Source of the DNA: Streptomyces sp. S4.7
GTDB lineage: Bacteria; Actinomycetota; Actinomycetes; Streptomycetales; Streptomycetaceae
Direction of reading: 5' to 3'
Length of the DNA: 64,000 nt
Assembly (NCBI RefSeq): GCF_010384365.1
Contig: NZ_CP048397.1
Location: 6,324,001 to 6,388,000 of the forward strand
Shown piece after piece: positions 1 to 8,479 of the stretch (positions are counted from its first letter, which is position 1; each line of letters starts with the position of its first letter). The notes beneath the pieces are model-generated. The model ran no database searches, was not told the origin of the DNA, and worked only from the letters and a program-made list of their open reading frames with translations. The position numbers and the translations under genes were made by a program.

Positions 1-1
1 G

Positions 2-619
2 CTCCACCTGCCCGACACCACCCGTGAGCTGGTGAAGATCCTGGTGGCGGGCCCGTTCGGGGTCGGCAAGACCACGCTGATCGACTCGGTGTCCGAGATC
101 CGCCCGCTGCACACCGAGGAACACCTCTCCGAGGCGTCCGTCGCCGTGGACGACCTCGCCGGGGTACGGGACAAGACCACCACGACCGTCGCCATCGACT
201 TCGGGCGGATCAGCCTGGAAGCCGGGATCGTGCTCTATCTGTTCGGCACCCCCGGCCAGGAGCGTTTCCGCTCGCTGTGGGCGGACATCTCCCACGGCGC
301 CCTCGGCGCGCTCGTACTGATCGACAGCCGCCGCATCGACGACTCCTTCGACGTGCTCGGTCTGGTCGAGGAGTCGGGGCTGCCGTACGCGGTCGCCCTC
401 AACACCTTTCCCGACGCGCGCACCTACACGGAGGAGCAGTTGCGGCGCTCGCTGGACCTGGAACCCGGCACGTCCATGGTGGTCTGCGACGCCCGTGACA
501 CCAACTCGTCCATCGACGCGCTGCTCGCGCTGGTGCAGCAATTGACAGCGGGCCACGCCGCCAAGGCGGCGCCCGCCGGTCCCGCCGACGCCACCGGCCC
601 CATCCCGGAGACGTGGTGA
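2..619 (+). CDS. cvnD: Conservon GTP-binding protein (CvnD type), 5' end outside the window
   Basis: Small Ras-like GTPase of a conservon, expected to act at the membrane with the CvnA sensor, CvnB roadblock and CvnC proteins. The P-loop GPFGVGKTT, switch region DKTTTTVAIDFG and G3 motif GTPGQERF are visible; the region around NTFP takes the place of a canonical NKxD. The first GTG at base 32 is not the real start: the upstream codons read LHLPDTTRELVKILVAG with no stop, and the intact paralogue at 23.7 kb has the matching VYLPEGEHQRVKILVAG some 25 residues into the protein. The gene therefore begins before base 1. It is followed 4 bases later by a P450, the usual cvnD-cvnE order. Confidence 0.9.
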   Translation, partial: LHLPDTTRELVKILVAGPFGVGKTTLIDSVSEIRPLHTEEHLSEASVAVDDLAGVRDKTTTTVAIDFGRISLEAGIVLYLFGTPGQERFRSLWADISHGALGALVLIDSRRIDDSFDVLGLVEESGLPYAVALNTFPDARTYTEEQLRRSLDLEPGTSMVVCDARDTNSSIDALLALVQQLTAGHAAKAAPAGPADATGPIPETW

Positions 620-623
620 TCCC

Positions 624-1865
624 GTGACGTCCTACCCCGCACCCGCGGCGGCCTTCTCCCTCTCGGCGCCGGTCAGGCTCTGGGACGAGGGCTTCGCCGC
701 CGATCCGCACGGCCGCTACGAGGCGCTCAGGGCGCAGGGGCCCGTGGGCTGGGGCGAACTGGCCCCCGGCGAGCCCGCGTACATCGTCACCGACCGCCGG
801 GCCGCGCTCGACATCCTGCACGACCCCGGCACCTGGTCGCACGACTCCAGGGAGTGGGAGGCCACCGCCGCACCCGACTCGCCGATCCTCGGCATGCTGA
901 AGTGGCGCCCGAATCCCCTGTTCACCGACGGCGCCGCGCACATGCGCTACCGCACCGCACTGGTCGACGGCTTCGACCTCGTCGAGCCGCACGACCTGCG
1001 CGAGCGCGTGCACCGCGTCGTGGACCTGCTGGTGGGCCGGTTCGGTCCGGCGGGCAGCGCCGACCTCGTCGACGACTTCGCCCGCCCCCTGATGACGCTG
1101 ATCTTCAACAACCTCTTCGGCCTGCCCGACAGCGAGAGCGCCCGCCTGAACAACTCGCTCGGGCGGCTGATGGAGGGCGGCGACGACGCCGCCGCCGGAG
1201 AGGTGGAGTACGGCGAGTACGTCACCGAACTCGTCACCGCCAAGACCCTCGAACGCGGTGACGACCTGACCAGCCGGCTGATCGACCACCCGGCGGACCT
1301 CACGTACGAGGAGGTCGTCTGCCAGGTCTTCCTCACCATGGGCGCGGGCCACGAGCCCACCGCGAACCTCGTCGCCAACGCCCTGTCCCGGATGCTCGGA
1401 AACCCCGCCTACTACTCCACCCTCACCAGCGGCTCCCGGCCCGTGATGGACGCGGTCCTCGAAGTCCTGCGCCACGAGACGCCGTTGGCGAACTACGGCA
1501 TCCTCTACGCCCGCGAGCCGCTGAGCTTCCACGGCGTCTGGGTGCGCACGGGAGTGCCCGTCGTCGTCTCGTACGGAGCACTGGGCTATCTCTCCGAGCA
1601 GGACGGCGCCGACGAGCCGCACCACCCGCACGACGCCTCCCACCTGTCCTGGGGAGCGGGAGCCCACAAATGCCCCGTCAAGCAGCACGCCCTGCTCATC
1701 GCCACCGAAGCCATCGAGCGGATCACGCAGTGGCTACCCGACCTGGAACCCGTCACACCGCGCGACCAACTCACCTGGCGGCCGGGCCCGTTCGTCCGGT
1801 CCCTGAAGTCGCTGCCCGTCCGGTTCACACCTCGTACGCCGGACACCACAGTCGTCGCACCGTGA
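624..1865 (+). CDS. cvnE: Cytochrome P450 of a conservon (CvnE type)
   Basis: Soluble bacterial P450 of 413 residues, coupled to the preceding GTPase gene (stop at 619, GTG at 624). The I-helix region reads GAGHEPTAN, with E-P in place of the usual D/E-T; the K-helix ExxR is present (E280 V L R283); the haem loop WGAGAHKCP places the ligand at C350. The loop lacks the canonical leading F-G, as is common in conservon P450s. It is about 30% shorter in its C-terminal tail than nothing in particular can explain; length is normal for the family. Substrate unknown. It differs from the second conservon P450 of this window, which has lost the ExxR arginine. Confidence 0.9.
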   Translation: MTSYPAPAAAFSLSAPVRLWDEGFAADPHGRYEALRAQGPVGWGELAPGEPAYIVTDRRAALDILHDPGTWSHDSREWEATAAPDSPILGMLKWRPNPLFTDGAAHMRYRTALVDGFDLVEPHDLRERVHRVVDLLVGRFGPAGSADLVDDFARPLMTLIFNNLFGLPDSESARLNNSLGRLMEGGDDAAAGEVEYGEYVTELVTAKTLERGDDLTSRLIDHPADLTYEEVVCQVFLTMGAGHEPTANLVANALSRMLGNPAYYSTLTSGSRPVMDAVLEVLRHETPLANYGILYAREPLSFHGVWVRTGVPVVVSYGALGYLSEQDGADEPHHPHDASHLSWGAGAHKCPVKQHALLIATEAIERITQWLPDLEPVTPRDQLTWRPGPFVRSLKSLPVRFTPRTPDTTVVAP

Positions 1866-1935
1866 TCCCCCGGTAGCGGGTACCCTCCCGCGTGGCGTCC
1901 GGCCGGCAGGAGACACCGGAGCCGGCGCACGGGAA

Positions 1936-2694
1936 GTGACGAAAAGTTCGGGGAGCGGTGTGATCGACGGGCTGAGCCACGGACTCGGCGGCGGAGCGCT
2001 CGCGCTCCTCGCCGTCGTGGTCGGTGTCGCCGCGTTCGTCCAGGGCACGAGCGGCCTCGGCTTCGCCCTCGTCGTCGCGCCGGTCGTCGGCATGGTCGCC
2101 CCGGACCTGCTGCCGGTGTTCCTGCTGGCCTCGATGATCCCGCTGAATCTGTACGTGGCGTGGCGGGAGCGCGCCGCCCTCGACCTACGGGGCGCCCGCT
2201 GGATCTCGGCCGCCCGGCTGGCGGCCACCCCCGCGGGACTGGCGCTGCTGTGGGCGGTCCCCGCACGCCATCTCGGTGTGGTCGTCGGGGCCGCGACGGT
2301 GCTGGCCGCCGTGGTGAGTCTGGCGGCGCCCGCGTTCACCCCGGGCCGGGCGGCGTACCTGGGCGCCGGTGCGGTCACCGCTCTCACCGAGACGGCGACG
2401 GGCGTCGGGGGCCCACCGCTGGCGCTCGTCTACCAGCACCGGCCCCCGGCCGAACTGCGCTCGACGGTCGCCGTCTGCTTCCTCGTCGGCGAAGTCGCCT
2501 CCCTGGGGCTGCTGTTCGCCACCGGACAGGGCCGGCCGGACCAGGTGTGGCCCGCCCTGCTGCTCCTGCCGGTCCTGGTGCTCGGCGTCCGGCTCAGCCG
2601 TCTCACGCACCACCGCGTCGACGCGGCGAAGCTGCGGATCACGGTCCTGGTGTTCGCGGCGGTGTCCGGAACGGTGCTGCTCGTCGGGGTCTGA
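1936..2694 (+). CDS. TauE/SafE-family membrane permease
   Basis: Integral membrane protein of 252 residues with about eight hydrophobic segments and the glycine-rich first helix (VAAFVQGTSGLGFALVV) typical of the TauE/SafE sulfite/sulfoacetate exporter family. A second similar segment (GAVTALTETATGVGGPP) reflects the internal duplication of this fold. The transported anion cannot be read from sequence and no sulfur-metabolism gene is adjacent. The start used is GTG 1936; an in-frame GTG at 1960 is a credible alternative. It converges on a GH4 gene. Confidence 0.85.
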   Translation: MTKSSGSGVIDGLSHGLGGGALALLAVVVGVAAFVQGTSGLGFALVVAPVVGMVAPDLLPVFLLASMIPLNLYVAWRERAALDLRGARWISAARLAATPAGLALLWAVPARHLGVVVGAATVLAAVVSLAAPAFTPGRAAYLGAGAVTALTETATGVGGPPLALVYQHRPPAELRSTVAVCFLVGEVASLGLLFATGQGRPDQVWPALLLLPVLVLGVRLSRLTHHRVDAAKLRITVLVFAAVSGTVLLVGV

Positions 2695-2709
2695 GGCCCG
2701 TACCGGGCC
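2695..2709. terminator. Short hairpin between convergent genes
   Basis: GGCCCG-TAC-CGGGCC directly after the TauE stop codon, in the 26-bp gap between convergent genes. No U-tract follows, as is common in high-GC actinobacteria. Confidence 0.4.
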
Positions 2710-2720
2710 CCTCCGCAGGG

Positions 2721-4061
2721 CTACTTGAGATACGCGAGACCCGGGTGGACGTCCACGTAGCCGTCCACCAGCCGCCGTGCCACCGTGACCGAGTCCACGA
2801 GCGGGTGCAGCGCGAACGCCTTGACCGCCGCCGTACGCGAACCGCTCTCCGCCGCCGCCAGCACCTCACGCTCCACGGCCTTGACCGCGCAGACCAGACC
2901 GGTCGCGTGGCACGGCAGCGGCGCCACGGACACGGGATGGGCGCCGTTGACGTCGACGAGGCAGGGGACCTCGATGACGGCGTCGGCGTCCAGCACCGAG
3001 AGCGTCGTGCGGTTGCGGACGTTGAGGATGAGCGTCGCGCGGCTGTCGTGCGCGATGGCCCGCATCAGGGCGAGGGCGACGTTCTCGTAGCCGCCCGACT
3101 CCAGGTCCTCGGCGGCGCGTTCGCCCGCGCCCGCCGCCTCGCGGTTGTGCGCCATGTACGTGGCCTCGCGTTCGGCGCGGGTACGGTCCCAGGTCGCCAG
3201 CGCCGGAGTGCCGGGGCGTGCCATCTCTCCGTAGAAGCGGGCCTGTTGGTCCCGCAGGAAGGCGCCGCGGGTCGCCTCGGCCTCGCGGTACGCGCGTACC
3301 GTCTCGCGGTTGAAGTAGTAGTAGTGCAGGTACTCGTTGGGGATCGAGCCGAGGGACCGGAGCCACTCCGCGCCGAACAGCCTGCCCTCCTCGATCGAGT
3401 CCAGCAGCCCGGGATCGGCGAGCAGTCGTGGGAGCTGGTCGCGGCCGTCCACGCGCAGAGCGCGCAGCCAGCCGAGATGGTTGAGACCCACGTAGTCGAT
3501 GAACGCCTCGTCGGGGTCACCGCCCAGGACGCGCGCGACGCGGCGGCCGAGTCCCACGGGGGAGTCGCAGATACCGATGACCCGGTCGCCGAGATGGCGC
3601 GCCATCGCCTCGGTCACCAGCCCCGCGGGATTGGTGAAGTTGATGACCCAGGCGTCGGGTGCGAGCCGGGCGACCCGGCGCGCGATGTCGACGGCGACGG
3701 GCACGGTGCGCAGCCCGTACGCGATACCGCCGGCCCCGACGGTCTCCTGCCCGAGCACCCCTTCGGCGAGTGCCACGCGCTCGTCGGCCGCGCGGCCTTC
3801 GAGACCGCCGACCCGGATCGCGGAGAAGACGAAGTCGGTGCCCCGGACCGCCTCGTCCAGGTCGGTGGTGACGGTGACGCGCGGCGCGTCGGCCACCCCT
3901 GCCGCCTGGTCGGCGAGCACCCGGGCGATCGCGGCCAGCCGGGCGGTGTCGACGTCGTGCAGCACGATGTCGGTGACCCGCCCGGCCGCGTGATCGCGGA
4001 GCAGCGCGCCGTACACCAGGGGGAGCCGGAAGCCCCCGCCGCCGAGGACCGTGAGCCTCAT
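2721..4061 (-). CDS. Glycoside hydrolase family 4 (6-phospho-beta-glucosidase-like)
   Basis: 446-residue GH4 enzyme. This family cleaves (phospho)glycosides by an NAD+- and Mn2+-dependent oxidation-elimination mechanism. The N-terminal Rossmann motif TVLGGGGFRLP binds NAD; NPAGLVTEA and ICDSPVGLGRR carry the Asn and Cys expected near the metal; DYVGLNHLGWL is the conserved Asn-His block. The similarity is to the 6-phospho-beta-glucosidase/LicH branch, but no PTS genes are adjacent, so phosphorylated substrate use is inferred only. Start ATG 4061; the gene stands alone. Confidence 0.88.
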   Translation of the reverse strand: MRLTVLGGGGFRLPLVYGALLRDHAAGRVTDIVLHDVDTARLAAIARVLADQAAGVADAPRVTVTTDLDEAVRGTDFVFSAIRVGGLEGRAADERVALAEGVLGQETVGAGGIAYGLRTVPVAVDIARRVARLAPDAWVINFTNPAGLVTEAMARHLGDRVIGICDSPVGLGRRVARVLGGDPDEAFIDYVGLNHLGWLRALRVDGRDQLPRLLADPGLLDSIEEGRLFGAEWLRSLGSIPNEYLHYYYFNRETVRAYREAEATRGAFLRDQQARFYGEMARPGTPALATWDRTRAEREATYMAHNREAAGAGERAAEDLESGGYENVALALMRAIAHDSRATLILNVRNRTTLSVLDADAVIEVPCLVDVNGAHPVSVAPLPCHATGLVCAVKAVEREVLAAAESGSRTAAVKAFALHPLVDSVTVARRLVDGYVDVHPGLAYLK

Positions 4062-4121
4062 CCGACAACCACCTTCAACTCGCGCCGCGGCTTTCTGGCC
4101 GCCACCGACAGGACGGTCCCG

Positions 4122-4571
4122 TTATACGTCACCGATGCCAAAGATGTTCTCGGCGTTGGTACCGCCGCCTGTGGGGTCGGGCTGCCGGGCGGGCTCCGGC
4201 GACACGGCGAGCGTGAACGAGTGACCCGCCGGGTCGGAGTACGTCCGCACGTCGCGCGGCCCGCTGTTGTTCTTCGCTTCGACCGGCCTGGCACCGAGCC
4301 CGACCGCCTCGCGCTCGGCCTCGTCCATGTCACCCCGGTTCACGAGGATGCGCAGATGGGCCTGCTGGGAGTCGTCGGGCCGGGGCCAGCTCGGGGGCGC
4401 GTAGCCGTGGTCGCGGTGGATCGCCAGATGGACGCCGTTGTTGCCGACGACCTCGACGTAGTCGGGGTCGCCCCACGGGCGGATCTCCGCGTCGAGGAGC
4501 GCGGCGTAGAACTCGGCCAGTTCCATCGGTTCGGTGCAGTCCAGGACAAGGACACTCGTCTTCTCAACCAT
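4122..4571 (-). CDS. VOC-superfamily (glyoxalase-like) protein
   Basis: 149-residue protein with two beta-alpha-beta-beta-beta repeats. The N-terminal half reads VEKTSVLVLDCTEPMELAEF and the C-terminal half ends with YSDPAGHSFTLAV, the usual closing strand of a VOC domain with an Asp-Pro-x-Gly-His turn. The ATG at 4571 is preferred because the 20 upstream codons (MPPRTPVHRVPPTAAGTREG) do not fit the fold and lie in promoter DNA between divergent genes. Role unknown; such proteins are often resistance or isomerase enzymes. Confidence 0.8.
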   Translation of the reverse strand: MVEKTSVLVLDCTEPMELAEFYAALLDAEIRPWGDPDYVEVVGNNGVHLAIHRDHGYAPPSWPRPDDSQQAHLRILVNRGDMDEAEREAVGLGARPVEAKNNSGPRDVRTYSDPAGHSFTLAVSPEPARQPDPTGGGTNAENIFGIGDV

Positions 4572-4682
4572 GCCCTCGCGTGTACCCGCCGCCGTCGGCG
4601 GCACGCGGTGCACAGGCGTACGCGGCGGCACCGGGCCCTAAAGCGCTGGCGGCCCCGGACACCGTCCCGGCATGCTGGGGCC

Positions 4683-5171
4683 ATGCTGATCAGGGAAGCC
4701 ACCCCGCGGGACTGGGCCGCCATCTGGCCGTTCTTCCAGGGGATCGTCGCCGCGGGCGACACGTTCACGTATCCGACCGACCTCGAAGCGCACATCGCGC
4801 GGGACTGGTGGCTGCTGACCCCGCCGAACCGTACGGTCGTCGCCGTGGACGAGGCGGGTACGGTCATCGGCACCGCGAAGATGAACGCCAACCACATGGG
4901 CAACGCCGCGCACATCGCGAGCGCGAGCTACATGGTCGACCCGGCGCACACGGGCCGGGGCGTGGGCCGGGCGCTGTGCGAGTACAGCTTGGAGTGGGCG
5001 CGTACGGCCGGCTTCCGCGCGATGCAGTTCAACGCCGTCGTGGAGACCAACACGCACGCGGTGAAGCTGTACGAATCACTCGGCTTCACGGTGCTCGGCA
5101 CGCTCCCGGAGGGCTTCCGCCATCCGGAGCGGGGCTACGTCGGACTGCACATCATGCACCGCGCGCTCTGA
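4683..5171 (+). CDS. GNAT-family N-acetyltransferase
   Basis: 162 residues covering a complete GNAT fold. Motif A, with the acetyl-CoA pyrophosphate loop, reads HTGRGVGRALCEYSLEWA; motif B follows as NAVVETNTHAVKLYESLGF. The N-terminal half (IREATPRDWAAIWPFFQGI) and the FRHPERGYVGLHIM ending match the PhnO/YhhY-like amino-group acetylases. The acceptor is unknown. Start ATG 4683; the longer upstream reading is a non-coding extension. Monocistronic, converging on a truncated oxidoreductase. Confidence 0.85.
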   Translation: MLIREATPRDWAAIWPFFQGIVAAGDTFTYPTDLEAHIARDWWLLTPPNRTVVAVDEAGTVIGTAKMNANHMGNAAHIASASYMVDPAHTGRGVGRALCEYSLEWARTAGFRAMQFNAVVETNTHAVKLYESLGFTVLGTLPEGFRHPERGYVGLHIMHRAL

Positions 5172-5176
5172 CCTCC

Positions 5177-5192
5177 GGCCCCTGCCGGGGCC
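5177..5192. terminator. Hairpin between convergent genes
   Basis: GGCCCC-TGCC-GGGGCC lies just after the acetyltransferase stop. A second overlapping hairpin can use the same GGGGCC with a GGCCCC about 4 bases downstream. A bidirectional terminator is plausible in this 50-bp gap. Confidence 0.5.
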
Positions 5193-5221
5193 ACCCGGCC
5201 CCGGCTGGGCGGGCAGGGTGT

Positions 5222-5947
5222 TCAGAGAATCCGGATGACGTGCTTGCCGCGTACGCCGCCGGCCTCCAACGCGCTGTGCGCGGCGGCGAGTTCGGCCAGC
5301 GGCCGGACGGTGTCCACCACGGGCCGGACGTCACCGGTCTCCGCCATCCGGGCCAGCTCGGCGAGCAGGCCGTGCCGGGGGTTGCCGCTGAAGAAGCGCA
5401 CCCGGCCCGAGCCATGGACGGCCGACGCCAGGATGTAGGCGGTACTCGTGGCGATGTGCCCGGGATCGAAGGCTATGGCGACCATGCGGCCCCCGGGCGC
5501 CAACAGCTTCCGAAAGACGCGGTGTTGCGTGCCGACGGTGTCCAGGACGACGTCGAAGGAGCCGAGTTCGGAGGGGCGGGTGGTCCGGTGGTCCAGGACC
5601 TCGTCGGCGCCGAGGCCGTGCACGAAGTCCCGGTTGCGCGCGCCGGCGAGCGCGGTCACATGGGCCCCGTAGACCTTGCCGAGCTGAACGGCGACACTGC
5701 CGACGCCGCCGACGCCGCGCACCAGCAGGCGATCGCCGGGCCCCAGCCGGGCCTTGTCGCGCAGTGCGGTGATGCCGGTCGTCCCGCCGGCCAGGACGGA
5801 GACGGCCTCGACCGGTGTGAGGCCGGCGGGCGCGGCGGACAACTGCCGTGGGCGGACGGCCACGTACTCCGCCATGCTGCCCATCCGGCGCGGCAGGATG
5901 CCCCATACCGCCGTCCCCTTCCGCGGCTCCGTGACCGACGTCCCGAC
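5222..5947 (-). pseudogene. 5'-truncated quinone oxidoreductase-like (MDR) gene
   Basis: The frame encodes the C-terminal two thirds of a zinc-independent medium-chain dehydrogenase/reductase: SMAEYVAVRPRQLSAAPAGL, then the cofactor motif VRGVGGVGSVAVQLGKVYGA and the closing strand GVRGKHVIRIL. The N-terminal ~80 residues of this family (the GroES-like half of the substrate site) are absent. Recognisable similarity begins around VGTSVTEPRKG (near 5947); the frame stays open to 6067, but that part is antisense to the TetR gene and resembles nothing. No Shine-Dalgarno-supported start exists near the break. Best read as a remnant left by a deletion; internal ATGs at 5884 and 5875 could yield only a partial protein. 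Confidence 0.7.
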
Positions 5948-6566
5948 CTCGGCTGCCCGGAAGAACCGCGAACGCATCCTGCGGGCCGCCCGCGAGGCGT
6001 ACGCCGGCGAGGGCCTCGACGTGCCGATGACGACGATCGCCCGCCGGGCGGGCGTCGGCCCCGCCACCCTCTACCGGCACTTCCCCAGCCGGGTGGAGCT
6101 GATCACCGCGGTCTTCGCCGGGCGGTTCGCCCAGTGCGTGGCGGCGTTCGAGGAGGCCTTCGAGGACCCCGACCCGTGGCACGGGCTCTGTTCCTTCCTC
6201 GACAAGGTGTGCGCCGAGCAGGCCGCCGACCGCGGCTTCGGTGCCGCCTTCCTCGGCCGGTTCCCCGGTGTGATCGACATCGAGAGCGAACGCGAGGGCG
6301 CCGAGGCGGGGTTGGCCCGACTCGTACGGCGCGCCAAGGACGCCGGGCAACTGCGCCAGGACTTCGACCCGAGCGACATCATCCTGCTGCTCCTGGCCAA
6401 CGTGGGCCTCGCCGGGCAGCCCCCGCAGGTCTCCCCGGCGGCATCGCGGCGACTGGTCGCCTACCTGTTGCAGTCCTTCCGGGCCGGGCGGACCGACCCC
6501 CTGCCCCCACCGGCCCCTCTGACGCTGCGTCAGATCAAGCACGCGGGCATGCGCGGACCCGGCTGA
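5898..6566 (+). CDS. TetR-family transcriptional regulator
   Basis: About 220 residues. The helix-turn-helix is clear: ERILRAAREAYAGEGLDVPM followed by TTIARRAGVGPATLYRHFPS, then a TetR ligand-binding half. The start is uncertain. ATG 5898, GTG 5931 and ATG 5874 are all in frame; none has a good ribosome-binding site, and GTG 5931 would give an N-terminus (VTDVPTSAARKNRERIL) of normal family length. The 5' end overlaps the broken MDR gene on the other strand, so its promoter may derive from former MDR sequence. Probable target: neighbouring genes or itself; no operator was recognised. Confidence 0.8.
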   Translation: MPHTAVPFRGSVTDVPTSAARKNRERILRAAREAYAGEGLDVPMTTIARRAGVGPATLYRHFPSRVELITAVFAGRFAQCVAAFEEAFEDPDPWHGLCSFLDKVCAEQAADRGFGAAFLGRFPGVIDIESEREGAEAGLARLVRRAKDAGQLRQDFDPSDIILLLLANVGLAGQPPQVSPAASRRLVAYLLQSFRAGRTDPLPPPAPLTLRQIKHAGMRGPG

Positions 6567-6596
6567 CCACGGGCGTGCGCGGACCCGGCTGACCGC
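6545..6596. repeat. 26-bp tandem duplication at the 3' end of the TetR gene
   Basis: Bases 6545-6570 and 6571-6596 are two copies of one 26-bp unit differing at two positions (24/26 by eye). Each contains GCGCGGACCCGGCTGACC, and the first holds the TetR stop codon. Confidence 0.85.
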
Positions 6597-6632
6597 GCCG
6601 GGCCGGCGGCACCACGTCGCGTACGCGAGGAG

Positions 6633-7133
6633 TCAGCGGCCGGTCGCGCCGTCGATCAGTTCACGGAGGACGTCCGCGTGGCCGGCGTGCCGGCCGGTCT
6701 CCTCGATCAGATGGGTGAGCGCCCAACGGACGCTGGGAGCAGGGCTGTTCGGCCGGGGGCGGGGCAGCGGCGCGCCGAGGTCGGTGCACCCGTCGAGTAC
6801 GCCGTTCGCCCGCGCGACCGTCGCCCGGTACCGCGCGACGACATCGGCCACGCCGTCCTCGGGTGCGGCACGGAAGGTCCCCTGCCAGTCGGTGACCCGC
6901 TCCCCGAGGAACGTTGCCCGCTCGACGAACGTCAGGTGGTTGAGCAGGCCGAGCTTCGTGCCGGACGGCACTCCCGCGGTCCGGACCTCCGGTTCGGGAG
7001 CGCCCTCGACCTTCGAGCGGACCGACTCCCGGAGGTAGTCGAGGAAGCCGCGCAGCACCTCGGCCTCGCTGCCTGCCGTCCGTGGTGGCGGGGTGTCGCC
7101 GCGGCGTCCGCCGCCGGGGTCGCCGGTGCTCAT
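6633..7133 (-). CDS. DinB/DUF664-family protein
   Basis: 166 residues with the four-helix DinB fold. A His in LGLLNHLTFVERATFLGER and the pair in HLIEETGRHAGHADVLRE fit the three-His metal site of the family. In actinobacteria many such proteins are mycothiol-dependent S-transferases or uncharacterised metalloenzymes. Start ATG 7133 is chosen for its strong GAGGAGG ribosome-binding site; the longer frame to 7172 is unsupported. It lies 28 bp downstream of a methyltransferase gene on the same strand, so they may be co-transcribed. Confidence 0.8.
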   Translation of the reverse strand: MSTGDPGGGRRGDTPPPRTAGSEAEVLRGFLDYLRESVRSKVEGAPEPEVRTAGVPSGTKLGLLNHLTFVERATFLGERVTDWQGTFRAAPEDGVADVVARYRATVARANGVLDGCTDLGAPLPRPRPNSPAPSVRWALTHLIEETGRHAGHADVLRELIDGATGR

Positions 7134-7161
7134 GGTGCCTCCTCGCGGAAGCCGCCCCGCT

Positions 7162-7788
7162 TCAGGCGGCACGGCGGATGATCAGGACGTGGTCGGTGAC
7201 CTCGGCGCTGTGCCCGTCCGGTCCGGTCGCGATCCGGCGGGGCGCGTCGGCCCGCTCGACCGTCCACGCCGCCCCGTCCAGGCCGATGTCATCGGCGACC
7301 TCCCGCGCCGTCGGATACCGGACACCGGGGTCCTGGTCCCACGACCACGGAGCGGTCGATCCGTGGTCGACGACCAGCAGCCGACCACCCGGGCGCAGCG
7401 CGTGCGCGGCGGCGCGCAGAACGGTCGCCCTGTCCAGGTCCAGTGGCGTGTGCAGATAGTGCGCGCTGACGAGGTCGAACGTGCCCCGCGGGAAGGACGC
7501 GCGCAGATCGTGCCGCTCGGCGTCGATCCGGCCGGCCAGGCCGTGCGCGAGAGCCAGGGCGGTCAGCCGCTCGACCGCCACGGCCGAGACGTCCACGGCG
7601 GTCACCCGCCACCCCCGGCGGGCGAGCCACAGCGCGTCGCCGCCCTGGCCGCATCCGAGATCGAGCACGTCGCCGGGCGGCAGATCCGTGACCGTCCCGG
7701 TGAGTCGTACGTTCGGCCGCGGATCGGTGGCCGCCGGCCGGGCCGCGTACACGCCGTCCCAGAACGTGACCGCGCTGGTGGTGCTCAT
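7162..7788 (-). CDS. Class I SAM-dependent methyltransferase
   Basis: 208 residues. The SAM-binding motif I is VLDLGCGQGGDALWLARRGW, followed by the acidic strand VTAVDVSAVAVERL and motif III RPGGRLLVVDHG. The N-terminal FWDGVYAARP and overall length fit the small thiopurine/tellurite-resistance-like group; substrate unknown. ATG 7788 is preceded by AAGGAG at good spacing; the frame continues upstream to 8211 but is antisense to the divergent regulator. A cupin-type repressor gene faces it across a 97-bp gap with an inverted repeat. Confidence 0.88.
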   Translation of the reverse strand: MSTTSAVTFWDGVYAARPAATDPRPNVRLTGTVTDLPPGDVLDLGCGQGGDALWLARRGWRVTAVDVSAVAVERLTALALAHGLAGRIDAERHDLRASFPRGTFDLVSAHYLHTPLDLDRATVLRAAAHALRPGGRLLVVDHGSTAPWSWDQDPGVRYPTAREVADDIGLDGAAWTVERADAPRRIATGPDGHSAEVTDHVLIIRRAA

Positions 7789-7858
7789 CGGGGGCTCCTT
7801 CTGTCGCTGTCGGGGCACGCGGCTCAGTCTTGCCCGGCCCCGTACGAACTGGCACGGG

Positions 7859-7879
7859 ATCTTGCGGTTCCGGCAAGAT
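7859..7879. promoter_or_regulatory. Inverted repeat in the methyltransferase/XRE divergent promoter
   Basis: ATCTTGC-(7 nt)-GCAAGAT, perfect 7-bp arms ending 6 bp before the ATG at 7886. A related half-site GTCTTGC lies at about 7828. Position suggests an operator of the adjacent XRE-cupin regulator. Confidence 0.5.
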
Positions 7880-7885
7880 GGCCCG

Positions 7886-8479
7886 ATGGACCGTGAATCG
7901 GACGACGTGCTCGCCCTCGTGGGGCCTCGGCTGCGCGCGCTGCGCCGCGAACGCGGTATCACCCTCGCCGACCTCGCGGCGGTGACCGGTGTGTCGGAGA
8001 GCACCCTGTCCCGGCTGGAGAGCGGTCTGCGCCGGGCGACCCTGGAGCTGCTGCTGCCGCTGGCCCGTACGTACAACGTTCCGTTGGACGACCTCGTGGG
8101 GGCCCCGCGCACGGGCGATCCCCGGATCCATCTGAAGCCGGTCAGGCGGTTCGGAATGATCTTCGTGCCGCTGTCCCGGCCCGGTGGTACGCAGGCGTTC
8201 AAGATGATCATCCCCGCCCGCCCGGAACCGCTGGAGCCGACCCCGCAGACCCACGAAGGCTTCGAATGGCTCTATGTGCTCAACGGGCGGCTGCGGCTGC
8301 TGCTGGGCGAGCGCGATGTGACGATGTCGCCGGGTGAGGCGGCCGAGTTCGACACGCACGTGCCGCACTGGCTCGGCAGCGCCGACGGCGGGGCGGTGGA
8401 GCTCCTCATCCTCTTCGGCCCCCAGGGAACACGCGCCCACCTGCGCACGGCGCCCGACGCTCCACCGAAAAACACCTAG
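7886..8479 (+). CDS. XRE-cupin transcriptional regulator
   Basis: 197 residues: an N-terminal helix-turn-helix of the Cro/C1 type (RLRALRRERGITLADLAAVT then GVSESTLSRLESGLRRATLE) and a C-terminal cupin barrel (THEGFEWLYVLNGRLRLLLG, ending HVPHWLGSADGG). Such regulators sense small molecules with the cupin half. Translation starts at ATG 7886, immediately after an inverted repeat that could mediate autoregulation. The stop TAG overlaps the stop TAG of the convergent amidase gene within one CTAG. Confidence 0.88.
   Translation: MDRESDDVLALVGPRLRALRRERGITLADLAAVTGVSESTLSRLESGLRRATLELLLPLARTYNVPLDDLVGAPRTGDPRIHLKPVRRFGMIFVPLSRPGGTQAFKMIIPARPEPLEPTPQTHEGFEWLYVLNGRLRLLLGERDVTMSPGEAAEFDTHVPHWLGSADGGAVELLILFGPQGTRAHLRTAPDAPPKNT

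Noticed and set aside
2160..5171. Plus-strand open frame of about 1,000 codons across TauE, GH4, VOC and GNAT
   Set aside because: Only its last 162 codons (the acetyltransferase from 4683) are real; the rest is antisense or out of frame.
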